Shown here one piece after another: positions 1 to 10,440 of a stretch of 64,000 nt of DNA; position 1 is the first letter of the stretch, and each line of letters opens with the position of its first letter. The stretch lies in contig NC_086374.1 in the NCBI RefSeq assembly GCF_036588685.1, forward strand, positions 93,261,059 through 93,325,058, read 5' to 3'. The position numbers and the translations under genes are program-made. The notes under the pieces were generated by a model, which had not been told where the DNA came from, did not search any database, and saw nothing but the letters and a program-made list of their open reading frames with translations. The DNA is from Mytilus trossulus (Eukaryota; Mollusca; Bivalvia; Mytilida; Mytilidae).

Positions 1-1940
1 CGCGGGTATAAGATTTTCCGAAAAAAAATAAACTTTTATTTTACATTACAAATTCGATACATTACCTTAAGTAGTTGTAACTTTATCATATGGTACAAAA
101 ATCATTCCAAAAAATTAATTCGTGTTGACCCCAGGTGACTTTTAAAATGTCGATATCATTGCAAAAGCTCTAAATTATCTCCCTTTGTTGAAAAAATGCC
201 ATTTTTTGGCATTAAAATAGAAATATCTTTTTTAACTCATCGGTGACCTATATTTTTTATTGTTGTTTTTGAATAAGCTGTATATAAACTATCTAATTGT
301 AAAATTTAAACGATTTCTGTAATTTAGTTCTTTTTTTATTTCGATAATACCGCTATTTCTCCTATTAGTTCAACAGAAAAAAAGGACATTAACAAAAATG
401 TATGCTTCTTTCGAAGGCAGATTGTGAGCGTAAATGAACGGTGACCCCATTTTTTTATTTCATTTTTCCATTCAGGATAAGATGAACTTCATTTATAGAA
501 TAATATAGCGAAATCTTATATTAAATAAAAAAAAATCATTTAGACCCGCGAGCCCCCTTAAGATATCTTTTATGGGATCAGAAATGGATCAGCAAGTCTT
601 TAGTTTTATCTATAATGATTGAAAAAAAAATATAAAATTGAAATGTTAACAATTTATAATTTCAGCATCACAACACATAAAATCTTTTTGAATTTTAAAT
701 TAATTTAATTTACCATCATACATTTTTTGCTATTTGGAAAGATATTTTTAGTGCAATAATTAGCATAGATTTTAAATATCAAATTTTCACAAATTATCTT
801 TACATCTTTATCTTATTGCTAAAAAAAAAAAAAAAAAAAAACTGTTTTCAAAAAATATATAGAAGAAATTAACAGTGATCCTTAAAACTGAAAAATGTAA
901 TTTCAAATATTCATTAAAAAAATCTTCAATATTTATTAGATATAAATAAAACAAGATGAGTTATATGTTTATGAGACAGAAACCCGAAACTACAAATGAT
1001 GAAAATATTTACCCCCATATAAGCAGACCTATGCTATATCATTGAATTTTTTCTTCAGCATCCATTATAAATCTAGAATGATATAGTATTGTTATCATAT
1101 ATATTATTGATACAAAATTGCAATAAAATTTGTCTTGCCGATATATTTTTGTTATTTCCTTTTATTCCTTCCTATAAGCCATCTCCAGACATCCATGACT
1201 AAAATGTTGGATATAATGTGTGGTATTTTTATTCAAATTGTTGAATGCGGACATCTTGTTTTCAGCATTTTTCCCTTATTTTGCAGACAATTTTTTTCTG
1301 TTTTTCTTTATCAGAATTAATTAAGAGACCTGTCATTTCCAAATAATTTTTAGCACATCTGTGAGCATTTGCATCACATGAAATCCATAGTCTGTTGTAG
1401 TTTAAAGTCTCAGTTGTAAGTTAGCTTTACATGGCATACATAATCTTCTAACGTAATCAAACCAAATGGCATTTTAAAAAAAGGGGTGCATGAACTTGTG
1501 TTCAAGTAAAATAAGTTTGAATGATAAAAACCAGTTTAAAACTGAAATCATCAGCTGGTTCCTCATCAGAGTAATTACCTTTTTAATGATGATTTTTTGG
1601 CATAGTATATTTACCTTAAAACTGTAGATAGATACAAATTTTAAGTAGGAAACATGATTAGTTAGACATGATCTCTGACATTTAATCTGTGTTAGCCTAT
1701 TGTCTTGAAAACTGTAATAGAAAGATAGAATCTTTTCAAAGACAAAAATGATAAAACAGACACCAGAGTTATTGCCCTAAAATGAAAATATATACTTTTT
1801 GTGTGTTTTTTGGGCATAACCAAAGTCGACGAAGAGAAACTGGAAACAAAATCTTAGCAATACAGATTAAAAAAGATTTTAGTCGTGAATAATATTCTTG
1901 TCTAAAATGTTGGAGGGTGTCCATAGACGAAGATGCACAG
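1..1940. other. AT-rich intergenic DNA
   Basis: Very AT-rich sequence with homopolymer A and T runs, including an A tract of about 20 near 822-840. Stop codons are dense in all frames and I recognise no coding homology or RNA gene. Confidence 0.6.
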
Positions 1941-1944
1941 ATAC

Positions 1945-2280
1945 CTACCTAGGTGGGTGATACTGGCTCCGTAGAGCCTATAATTAGATTTTTCTCATAA
2001 TATGTTGTTATACAACCGTTCATGTTTAGTTGGAATAGTTGAGTGCCAAAAAACTCTGCCAGAATATTTGTCTGTCTCAATTTGGGTGTCTGCAATTCAA
2101 TGGTTGTTACTGGTTGCTATCTCATATTTGGATTTCCCATTGTTTTGTTATACATTAAGTCGTTTGAATTGTTCTCGTGATGGTGCTTTTTATAGCTTGC
2201 TATATAGTATTTGTTGTAATATAAACATATTTGCTTAAACCAGTTTCTTATGGACTCTGGTCTATATTTAATCAGTGTAG
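1945..2280 (+). repeat. Dispersed repeat, 'aggtgagc'-end family, copy 1
   Basis: The block begins with an 'aggtgggtgatactgg' type end and continues through 'atgttgttatacaac'. It matches the block at 9220-9720 in order of motifs, and the same end appears inverted at 29833. The 78-codon frame inside it looks like repeat-derived sequence rather than a gene. Confidence 0.55.
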
Positions 2281-3050
2281 ATCATACTAGGCGCCTTGTT
2301 TAGAATAATTAGATATTTTGATATGACCTGTTAGATCTTTAAAAACAAATATTGAATTGTCTTTAAAAATTATTTTTTCTATTGAAGTTTGACTGCTGGG
2401 TTGTTTAAAAATAACATTGATTTTGATTAAAACCACACCTTGGGAATTGTAAGTCTCCCTTGAAGCTAATGTATACAAATTTAATAATGACTTCACAAAA
2501 TCAACAGACAAAACCAAACCAGGGGGCATTTGGAAAAGAAGTTGCTATTTCCCAAAACATTTTGCCTTCCTGTTTATTAGCTCATACCACGTCATTGGTT
2601 TTCTCTGAATTGTTTCACATTTTTTTTATCTATGGTATTTCTATACCTTACTATACAGTATTGGTTTTTGCTTTTTATTTCAGTGTTAAAGGCTATCCTA
2701 TGACTGACATGTAGTTGCTAACACCTCAAAGTTTGTACATTAGTTAGTGAGGTTTCCATTTGCAAATATAGCTCTCTTTATTATCATAGTTGACAATTAA
2801 ACTGAGGTTACAAGATGACATCAGTGATCCGAAAACAACTTATCTTTAATACAGGGTTTTGATAATTGCGAAGAGTCAATTTCGGACTGGAGGTCAATTT
2901 CAGATGCCACATGCTGGCAAAATAGAACATATATTTGGCCATGCACTATTGGGAGATTTGCGTTTTTGTTTCCTCAAATTTTGTCAATTGATAGTCACTG
3001 AGAAGACAAAAATATATTAAAAACTCATATGCCATTTGAATTCTCCAGTA
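2281..3050. other. Intergenic, no gene seen
   Basis: Short frames on both strands show no recognisable product. The last part merges into the dispersed repeat that follows. Confidence 0.45.
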
Positions 3051-3054
3051 TAAC

Positions 3055-3250
3055 AAATTATCCAAGAAGTAGATTATCTTCGCCGTGTTTGGCACAACTT
3101 TTTGGAATTTTCGGTCCTCAATGCTCTTCAAATTTATACTTGTTTGGCTTTTTAACTGTTTTGATCTGAGCGTGACTGATGAGTCTTATGTAGACAAAAT
3201 GCGCGTCTGGCATATTAAATTAAAATCCTGCTATCTATGATAACTATTAA
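3055..3250 (+). repeat. Dispersed repeat, 'cgcgcgtctggcg' family, copy 1
   Basis: It contains the ordered motifs 'ttggcacaactttttgg', 'cctcaatgctctt', 'gatgagtcttatgtagac' and 'gcgcgtctggc', ending near 'tatctatgataactatt'. The same order recurs at 9.4-10.4, 11.3, 25.4-26.9 and 34.2 kb. Confidence 0.65.
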
Positions 3251-3615
3251 GGGAATTAAGATTTAAAAGAGATGTCAAAAAAAACAAAGGAAAATTCTAA
3301 CCCATAAGTCAAAAATAAAAATAGACAATGTTAGAGTTAAAAACGAAAAAGACAGACAAACTAAATTACACGAAACACAACGTAAAATGAGAAAAACTAA
3401 TCCCGCCTAAAGATGTGATCTCAAGTGCTCAAGAAGGAATATTAGATCCTGGTCCAAATATAGCACTTGTCGTAAAGTTCTTTTTAGAACATACCAAGTG
3501 TTAACTTTAATTTGGAAGGTCACAATCCGGAAAAAGAGACTGGGCATTAGGAACATATCCGCTATCATCTGTGAAACGAATATTCCATAATGGTCAACCA
3601 AGGCGTGATGTCATC
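3251..3615. repeat. Dispersed repeat inserted in the integrase at 20 kb, copy 1
   Basis: This block is a full-length relative of the sequence nested inside the LTR element at 19906-20268. The shared order is 'gacagacaaac', 'gatctcaagtgctc', 'agatcctg' and 'ttccataatggtcaacca'. Other copies lie at 8.5, 34.4 and 53.0 kb. Its short minus-strand frame is a repeat artefact. Confidence 0.6.
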
Positions 3616-5380
3616 GGTAAAATTTACTTTAGTGGGGGAAAGGAAAATACAAACACTGTGATATTGTATAAACTTGAAGATATATAGTCCGTTTACAGGT
3701 GATGCTTAGATGTTGCTACATGAATATAGAAACTTCACAACTGGGAAGCTGGAATAATCCCTTTTATCGATAAGTTTTGTTTTCGACCGACCCTTATTGT
3801 CCATTTCTAGATGGAAGTCAACCTATGGAACAGACATAACTGCATCAGTTGTATCCTCGATCGATTGGGGAAATGTAATTGATGTTTTATACATTATCCC
3901 CAAATTTTGAATTATTTAGTGAGACAACCAGATCAAGTTGATAAACTGCTAAAGCTGAGAAGGAAATCACATGAACTAAGAAGAAAGTGTCAAAGCTTAT
4001 GCAAAGACACGGATTACAATTCATCATCGGCGATTGAATTTAAACGGCAGGAAGGACACAGTCTTACAAAGATAATACCTAATAATCAACAAATTACTTG
4101 TATCTTAGGATTAGCCATTATCAAATGAAGATTAAACAAGGTATTGTTGATGGCCCTAGAAATACAATATAGAAACCGAAATGTTGACAACAGGACGTAC
4201 AGATGACAAGACAACATATTGCATTAATCATACTATAAGCTGTTTTCTACTTCGTCAAAAATCAACCTTATAATGAGGTGATATTTAGTGTTGTATATTT
4301 CTTATATTAAATAACCCTAAAAAAATATTGTACATTGTTTTGGGTAATTTTTTTAAGAAAAGGTCCAATATTTAATCTGATTTTTTTTTAAATGATTGAG
4401 ATTTGAAACATTAGATTATCTATTTTATATTTCTAATTCATTATACAAATCAAAGTTCTTAATTTCAAACCAAGGGGAGCTGGCGGGACATAATTCCAAC
4501 AATACATTCTTAGTTATCACACATACACATATATATGATCGAAGATAAAATTAAAATTCACATAAAGTGAAGGTTATTATCATGTCTGTAATAGATATTT
4601 ATAAAACAATATAAAATATCACAACATATAACATGTTATAATGATTATTATCATTTTTGGATAAATAATTTTAGTTTTTAAAGTATCATATTTGTAATGC
4701 CACTGCCATGTCAGAGTGCAAATACAAATAATATAATGATTTAACAGATATTTTCTCGCAGATGTCCACCTAGTTTCTGATTTAGAAGAGCCAGTTGAAG
4801 AAATAAATAATAAAAATCACTAGAATGGAAAAGACACCAATAGCAACTGCATTGAGCCATGTTTAGAGATCATAAGAGTATTATGATAAGACGTCCCTTT
4901 CTTAAAAAAATACAAATAAAAATGTAATAAAACAAATATGTTTGGCCTTTGAAATTTTCGCCATCCCAACAGCAGTGATTTCGTTACTTATCAAATTAGT
5001 GTTTCTCAAGATATTCATAGATGCAACTATATCTGAGCGTTCTTATACCATCATTTAATTGTGCATATGAACGTGTATCTTCAAAGGACTAACTATATAT
5101 ATTCCTAAAAAATGAAGATTGGATCACTATGATAATGATTAAATTGACACACATCAACCTGTATCCGAAATCCAAAATGTATGTTAGTGCATAAATCATA
5201 TTATAACAGTTCATTTTTACAATTTTCCGATATAAGAATATAAAAGTATGTACAAGAGAAGGCACCTAATTCAAAACGTAAACTATCAACAAATTCATTT
5301 ATATACAATACTTGTATAAATAAAAAAAAATACAATTCTTGGGTTGATGAAGTATTACTTTGGATTAAATAAAGGTTGAA
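3616..5380. repeat. 3' flank of TRIM-like gene A, duplicated downstream
   Basis: Parts of this stretch recur beyond the 3' end of the second TRIM-like gene. For example 'tgaattatttagtgagacaacc' near 3909 resembles the sequence near 11025, and 'cgattgaatttaaacggcag' near 4031 resembles sequence near 12120. No independent gene is recognisable. This is evidence that the duplication unit is larger than the coding region. Confidence 0.5.
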
Positions 5381-5387
5381 TTTATTG

Positions 5388-7232
5388 TCAGTAAATAATT
5401 TTATAAAGTGTCGCTGTATAACCGTTTAACATGACTAATGTGTTCGAGTTCATGTCATAATCTATCATTGTTGTAGGTTCGTCACGTATTACTTTACCAA
5501 TTTTGCCATCGCACGATATCGCCTGAACACCATCAGATTTATTTAGAACTACAACGTTTCCATATTTGTCTACCACAAGAGATGCCTGCACACGATCATT
5601 GTCCATTGCAGAGAACCGGTAACCTATTTCCGACAGATGCTGACGAGGAAAAAGTGAACTATTGTAGTTATCATAGGCATGAAATGTGGAAACCGTCCCT
5701 GGTAGCTGTTCATCAAGTGTCGTTAATCTGTAACTGTCATTTGTACGGAACTGGAAATTCATATCCCACATGTGTTTTTCTGCGGGTTTTGAACTATTAT
5801 TTCTACTGCCGAACTTCCACAGAGTATCACCTGTTAAATCGCAACACACAACTTTTCCGCCTCCACATTTAAAGCATATTTTGTTTCCAAATTGAGCCAG
5901 TTGTAAATTTGATAGAGTTTGATGTTTTTGTACCGGAATACATCCAATTATGTTTCCTGACATGGTTGAAATAAGAATTTCATTCGTGTACAACGTAATA
6001 CTACCGAGAAATAATTTATGATTATTGAAAACTAGATCGTATATCTCACAATTTCTGTTTATATCGAAACTGCTTTTCTTTTTCTCATCGATTAAATTTA
6101 TCACATCGATAGTCCGATTGCCATGTGATACAGCTATTCTCTGAATATCTATAACTGTGATGCCAAAGACAGAACCCCTTTGCAAAATAAGACTTTTTTC
6201 AAGAGAACCGTCTTCTTTGTGGACAGTAAGCCTGGGATTGTCTCGAACTGCCACTACAAATCTTTTATCAGGCAGAATTCGACAACAAGTTATATTTAGA
6301 TACTCAAAATGAATATCTTTTATTTTTTCGACCGTTTTTATCATCGGTCCAGTCTCTCCATTTTCTGTCTTCAAGCATTCAGAACCATATTCTACTTCTG
6401 GTCTGTAATCAGGTAAAACTTCCCCAAATAGTTTCGAATTCATTAATGAAATAACCTCTGGTGATGTAACAAATAGTAAATCGTTTGGTTGCTCTACGCG
6501 TATCATAGGATTCACTGCCTTTTTTATTTCATCGATTGGTTCTAGCACTCTACGACTTAAAATAAAAATACTTTTATCCGAGGCATGCTCTTTGGTAAGT
6601 GCTATGTTTCTCTTTATTTCTCTTGCTTCTTTTTTCCTTTCTTTCAAAATATGATGCTTTTCTGTCATTGACTTCACATGTGCATTATGTTTCAAATCAT
6701 CAATTGCTCTAGCTTCTAATTTATCAAGCTTCTTGTTAATTTTATTTCGTATTTCTTTTATCTTGCAAATTATTTGATCAACCTTATCATCAATATATTC
6801 GGCACTTTCTTCATGGCATTTAATTCTATACTCGATTTCTTTAAGCAAATCATCCAATTTTGTTTCCAAATTTGACACATCATCTATTGTATTTGAACTA
6901 TGTAACGCTTCTTTTACAGTTATGATGTCTTTCGGACCGACAAAGCTCGTCGACAAACATTTAAAACAGAAAACCTTATCTTGTGAGGGACTAAAATATT
7001 CAAAATTCTCTCCATGAGTGTTACATCTCTGAAATTTTTTAGAGATGTCTGCAATTTTGAAATAATCGTTTATTGATATCAAGCGATGATCTCGGAGTAC
7101 CTTATGAAGTTTGTGATCTTTGACACATTCGTTGCAATAACCTTCTTCGCATTCCGTACACAATTTACTTGCTCTTTCCGACTTTCTCTTATATTCACAT
7201 GGACCACATTTAACTTTAGAATCGTCCGCCAT
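5388..7232 (-). CDS. B-box / coiled-coil / propeller protein (TRIM-like), copy A
   Basis: A 614-residue uninterrupted frame. An in-frame ATG 14 codons upstream exists, but I choose the MADDS start because it aligns with the start of the paralogue at 15057. Residues 9-43 form a B-box-type zinc site: C9, C12, C25, C28, C33, C36, H40, H43. A second, partial B-box follows (C70, H73, C89, C92). Residues about 125-225 are charged, Lys/Glu/Ile-rich and look like a coiled coil. From about residue 300 there are repeated short hydrophobic strands ending in LYKIIY, which suggests an NHL- or WD-like beta-propeller. No RING finger is present, so ubiquitin-ligase activity should not be assumed. By family analogy it may be a cytoplasmic scaffold or sensor. 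The exact role is unknown. Confidence 0.85.
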   Translation of the reverse strand: MADDSKVKCGPCEYKRKSERASKLCTECEEGYCNECVKDHKLHKVLRDHRLISINDYFKIADISKKFQRCNTHGENFEYFSPSQDKVFCFKCLSTSFVGPKDIITVKEALHSSNTIDDVSNLETKLDDLLKEIEYRIKCHEESAEYIDDKVDQIICKIKEIRNKINKKLDKLEARAIDDLKHNAHVKSMTEKHHILKERKKEAREIKRNIALTKEHASDKSIFILSRRVLEPIDEIKKAVNPMIRVEQPNDLLFVTSPEVISLMNSKLFGEVLPDYRPEVEYGSECLKTENGETGPMIKTVEKIKDIHFEYLNITCCRILPDKRFVVAVRDNPRLTVHKEDGSLEKSLILQRGSVFGITVIDIQRIAVSHGNRTIDVINLIDEKKKSSFDINRNCEIYDLVFNNHKLFLGSITLYTNEILISTMSGNIIGCIPVQKHQTLSNLQLAQFGNKICFKCGGGKVVCCDLTGDTLWKFGSRNNSSKPAEKHMWDMNFQFRTNDSYRLTTLDEQLPGTVSTFHAYDNYNSSLFPRQHLSEIGYRFSAMDNDRVQASLVVDKYGNVVVLNKSDGVQAISCDGKIGKVIRDEPTTMIDYDMNSNTLVMLNGYTATLYKIIY

Positions 7233-7320
7233 ATCACTGTTACAATTAGAACTGTAAATGAAAATAAATTTCATCTAAAACTAAGAATATTATAAGATGC
7301 GAAATATGCGATTATTGTTC
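7233..7320 (-). promoter_or_regulatory. Conserved 5' flank of copy A
   Basis: Immediately upstream of the MADDS start, about 85 bp are nearly the same as the flank of copy B at 15058-15145. Shared motifs include 'gaactgtaaatgaaaataaa', 'tctaaaactaagaat' and 'gaaatatgcgat'. This could be 5' UTR, proximal promoter or an upstream splice junction. Conservation may simply reflect the recent duplication. Confidence 0.4.
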
Positions 7321-7355
7321 ATGGTTGTAATCTTGCATCATGCATTTATGAATAT

Positions 7356-7589
7356 ATTTAGATACCGTATAGCGGGATATTTTCGCGGGGTGTAAATTTT
7401 CGCTTATTTCGCGGATTGAACAAAATCGCCAAAATAAATTCCACCAATTTAAAAGTGTACATGCAAAGGTAATGTTAAAAATGTTGAATCCGCCAAAATA
7501 ATAACCGCCAAAATATTTCGTATACCTTATTCAATGAAAATCGCGAAATTTTACACCCGCGAAAATAACCCGCTATACGGTATCTAAAT
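7356..7589. mobile_element. MITE-like element with long terminal inverted repeats
   Basis: The ends are inverted copies: 'atttagataccgtatagcgg' at the left and its complement at the right, followed inward by similar 'attttcgcgggtgtaaa' type sequence. The total is about 234 bp, with no coding capacity. The class of transposase that moved it cannot be told from the sequence. Confidence 0.75.
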
Positions 7590-7894
7590 TCAGAGTAGTT
7601 AAAACTTATTTAATACTTCATAAAATTGAACGACTGATTATATACGCAAAAGAATGAATCAACACGTAGCAGATGCAGAATAACCGACTTTCCAGGGTGA
7701 CAAGAAAGCATACTTCTTTATTATTCAGTAAAACAAAGTGTTTCAACCAATTATGTAAAAAAGATGACTTGGGAACACTTTAAACAGCATACTAGTAAAG
7801 TAAATTCTCAAGTTAAGACTATCTTAAAATTGCCTCCATAAGAACGAAAATGTCTGGTATCTTAAAAAATATACAAAATACTCATACTAATCTG

Positions 7895-8105
7895 ATATAA
7901 GAAGATGCAGTATTAGTGCCAATCTCTCAACCAAGTTACAATTAAAATCAAACCAATAATTTATGGGTCAAAGTACGGTTTTCAACAAGGAGACGTGTCT
8001 CACACCGAGCTATAAAAGGCCTTAAAAAGTGATATGTATAAAACTATTCAATCGTGAAAACCAACGGTATAATCTTTATAAAAAACAAGAAACACTTATG
8101 CACAA
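7895..8105 (+). repeat. Short interspersed repeat, 'tgccaatgagacaac' family, diverged copy
   Basis: Order of motifs 'agaagatgcagtattagtgccaa', 'gggtcaaagtacgg', 'caacaaggagacgtg', 'aaaccaacgg' parallels the better copy at 18885-19290. Confidence 0.6.
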
Positions 8106-9215
8106 AATGAAAGTCTTTCTTTTAGCTTGAACTCTTTCTATTTTAGCTTAAAATGTTCCTGTTTTTTGTCATATCTTAAGAAGTATTTAATTTTGCTGTT
8201 TGAGTTTAAAATCGGAACAGAAAATGCATGTGACATATGTGAGTTTATATTGGCCTTTACAAAAGACTTGATCAACGAGTCACTGCATGGGCAGATCCAG
8301 CCATTTTGAAAAGGGAGGGTTTCAAACCCAGGATTAAGGGGGGTTTTAACCGTAGTCCCCCTATTCAAATGCATTGTCGTGTTCTTATTATATATAGCAA
8401 TAAAAATGTCGTGTTGGGAGCTCATTCATTATAATATTAAATTTAACAACTCTTTATACAAACAAAAATTTACCTTTAAAATAATGTTGCTTATTCTTTA
8501 GTTTTTTATGTTGTGTCATGTGTACTATTGTTAGTCTGTTTGTCTTTTAATTTTTTAGCCATGGCGTTGTCAGTTTACTTTCGATTTATGAGTTTGTATG
8601 TCCGTCTGGTATCTTTCGTCCCTCTTTTGTTTTCACCTCGTGCGCATTGGATACAATAACCATTCTTGAAACCTATACTATAATAATTCACACAAAATGG
8701 TCTACCAGGAAGTTTTTAACAAGCAAATTCTACATTTTATTTATTTACCTCATTTTTAGAAAGGTTAAGCAGCCAATATTGGATACATAATTAAGTATTC
8801 AGTTTCCAAAGTGAATGACAGCAATCCATACAATTTATACAAAATTATTACCTCCCAAAAGCTTTTCGTCCTCTGATAATGATCAAGTATGAACTACGTA
8901 TACTTTTTGATCTTAATAAATTCAGCGAAGTTGTCTCCCGTTGGCCAAAGCTTCAATAGAAACTAACGCAATCAAGCATTACCAAAAGCAGTTGTAAAAT
9001 ATATCTATTGAATTATGCACTTCATTTCATTTAAAGTTTATATTGTTTCAGAATAGCATCGAATCGTCATTAATGGACATGAACTTTTAAGTTCACACAA
9101 TTATTTTATTCCAAGGTGTCGAAGCTATTTCCTCTGTGGCTTTTCATGAAAAATTCGTCTCTAGGAAATAGAATTGAAAACATATTGGAAAGTTTCTATT
9201 GACTAAAATGCACCA
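8106..9215. repeat. Upstream flank of copy A, duplicated at 17.6-18.3 kb
   Basis: Segments such as 'cggaacagaaaatgcatgtgac' (8212), 'atggtctaccaggaagtttt' (8697) and 'gttgtctcccgttggccaaa' (8930) recur in the same order at about 17620, 17950 and 18178, upstream of copy B. A piece of a dispersed repeat (8485-8640, inverse of the 3251 family) sits inside. The shared segment is a candidate upstream exon or promoter region, but no reading frame supports coding. Confidence 0.55.
8485..8640 (-). repeat. Dispersed repeat, copy of the 3251 family, inverted
   Basis: Contains 'atgttgtgtcatgtgtacta', 'tagccatggcgttgtcagtt' and 'tatctttcgtccctctt', the inverse complement of the corresponding part of 19906-20050. 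Confidence 0.6.
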
Positions 9216-9219
9216 AAAC

Positions 9220-9720
9220 CTAGGTGAGCGACACAGTCTCTGTATAGCCTCTAGTAATTTCGTTATCATATGATGCTGTTATACAACTATGCTCAGTATT
9301 TTTTCAACCCTACAACATTCAATATGTGCCTGTACCAAATCAGGAGTGTACAAATAAGGTGGTTGCTTCTGTTGCTGTTTGAACTTTTTTTGGTTTCTAG
9401 CGACACTGATGAGTCTTTTGTAGTCGAAACGCGCGTCTGGCGTTTATACAAAATTCAGTCCTGGTATCTATGATGAGTTCATTTGGCTGATATCTCTTTA
9501 ATTTGATTTTTTTTATTGTTTTGTTATAGTTTTGATCGCTATTTTTTTCGTTTGAACTGTTTGCATTTTGTCGTGTTTGTGTCTTTTATAGTTATACAAT
9601 ATAGGTTTTTCTCGTTGTTGAAGGTTGTAAATTGTAATATAACCTTATTTGTTTTAACAAGTACCGTTTGGACTTTGGTTGATATTTGTCGCAAATCATA
9701 CCAGAGTCCTTATTTCTAAG
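9220..9720 (+). repeat. Dispersed repeat, 'aggtgagc'-end family, copy 2
   Basis: Starts with 'ctaggtgagcgacacagtct' and includes 'atgatgctgttatacaact' and a T-rich tract. It is interrupted at about 9400-9480 by a 'gatgagtcttttgtag...cgcgcgtctggcg' block of another family. Confidence 0.55.
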
Positions 9721-9759
9721 AAATTTCTTATTTTAATATGACCTATTGTAGTATCAATT

Positions 9760-10440
9760 GTTTAGATTCGTGATGGCGTCGGTAAGATTTACGATTAAAT
9801 TTTTGAAATACTAAAGCGTTTTTCCCTCCGTAATAGATCTTATCTGTATTTGGCAAAGATTTTAGGCATTTTTGGTCCTCCATGCTCAACTTTGTACTTT
9901 AAACACTGCTTGATTTGAGCGTCAGTGATCATTCTTTTGTAGATCGTGGCGAAACGCGCGTCTGGCTCAAATACAAAATTACAATATTTGTAAGGTACTG
10001 AGTTTATTTACAACCCTAGGTCGATTCCACTGTTGTTGGAGTTTTTATTTCCTATGGGTTTAACCAGCCCAGTAGTCAGCAAGTCAGTACATGTGTTGAC
10101 TTGAATCATCATTGATATGGTCATAATTATAAATTAGATTAACTGTTTACAAAACCTTGAATTTTGACTTTTAACATTGTTTGATTCGAGCGTCAATGAT
10201 TATTCTGTGTAGACAAAATGTGCATTTGGTGTAAATACAAAATGTCAACCCTGGTATCAATGATTTATTAACAACCACTAGGTCGATGACACTGCTGGTG
10301 GAGTTTTATTCCCCGAGGGTAACTAGCCCAGTAGTCAGCACTTGTGTGTTGACATGAATTATCATTGATATGGTCATAATCATATATTAAATTAACTGTC
10401 TACAAAACTTTGAACTTTTTAAGTACTGAGGCTTTTGTAC
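9760..10440 (+). repeat. Two head-to-tail 'cgcgcgtctggcg' family units
   Basis: Two successive blocks each carry a 'gagcgtca(g/a)tgat' segment, a 'cgtctggc' or degraded 'gcatttggtg' site, then 'aggtcgat..cactg', 'agcccagtagtcagca' and 'tggtcataat'. Spacing between the units is about 250 bp. Confidence 0.65.

Noticed and set aside
7233..7274. Extra 14 codons before MADDS in TRIM-like copy A
   Set aside because: The paralogue lacks them and the matching sequence there is non-coding, so the MADDS start is preferred.
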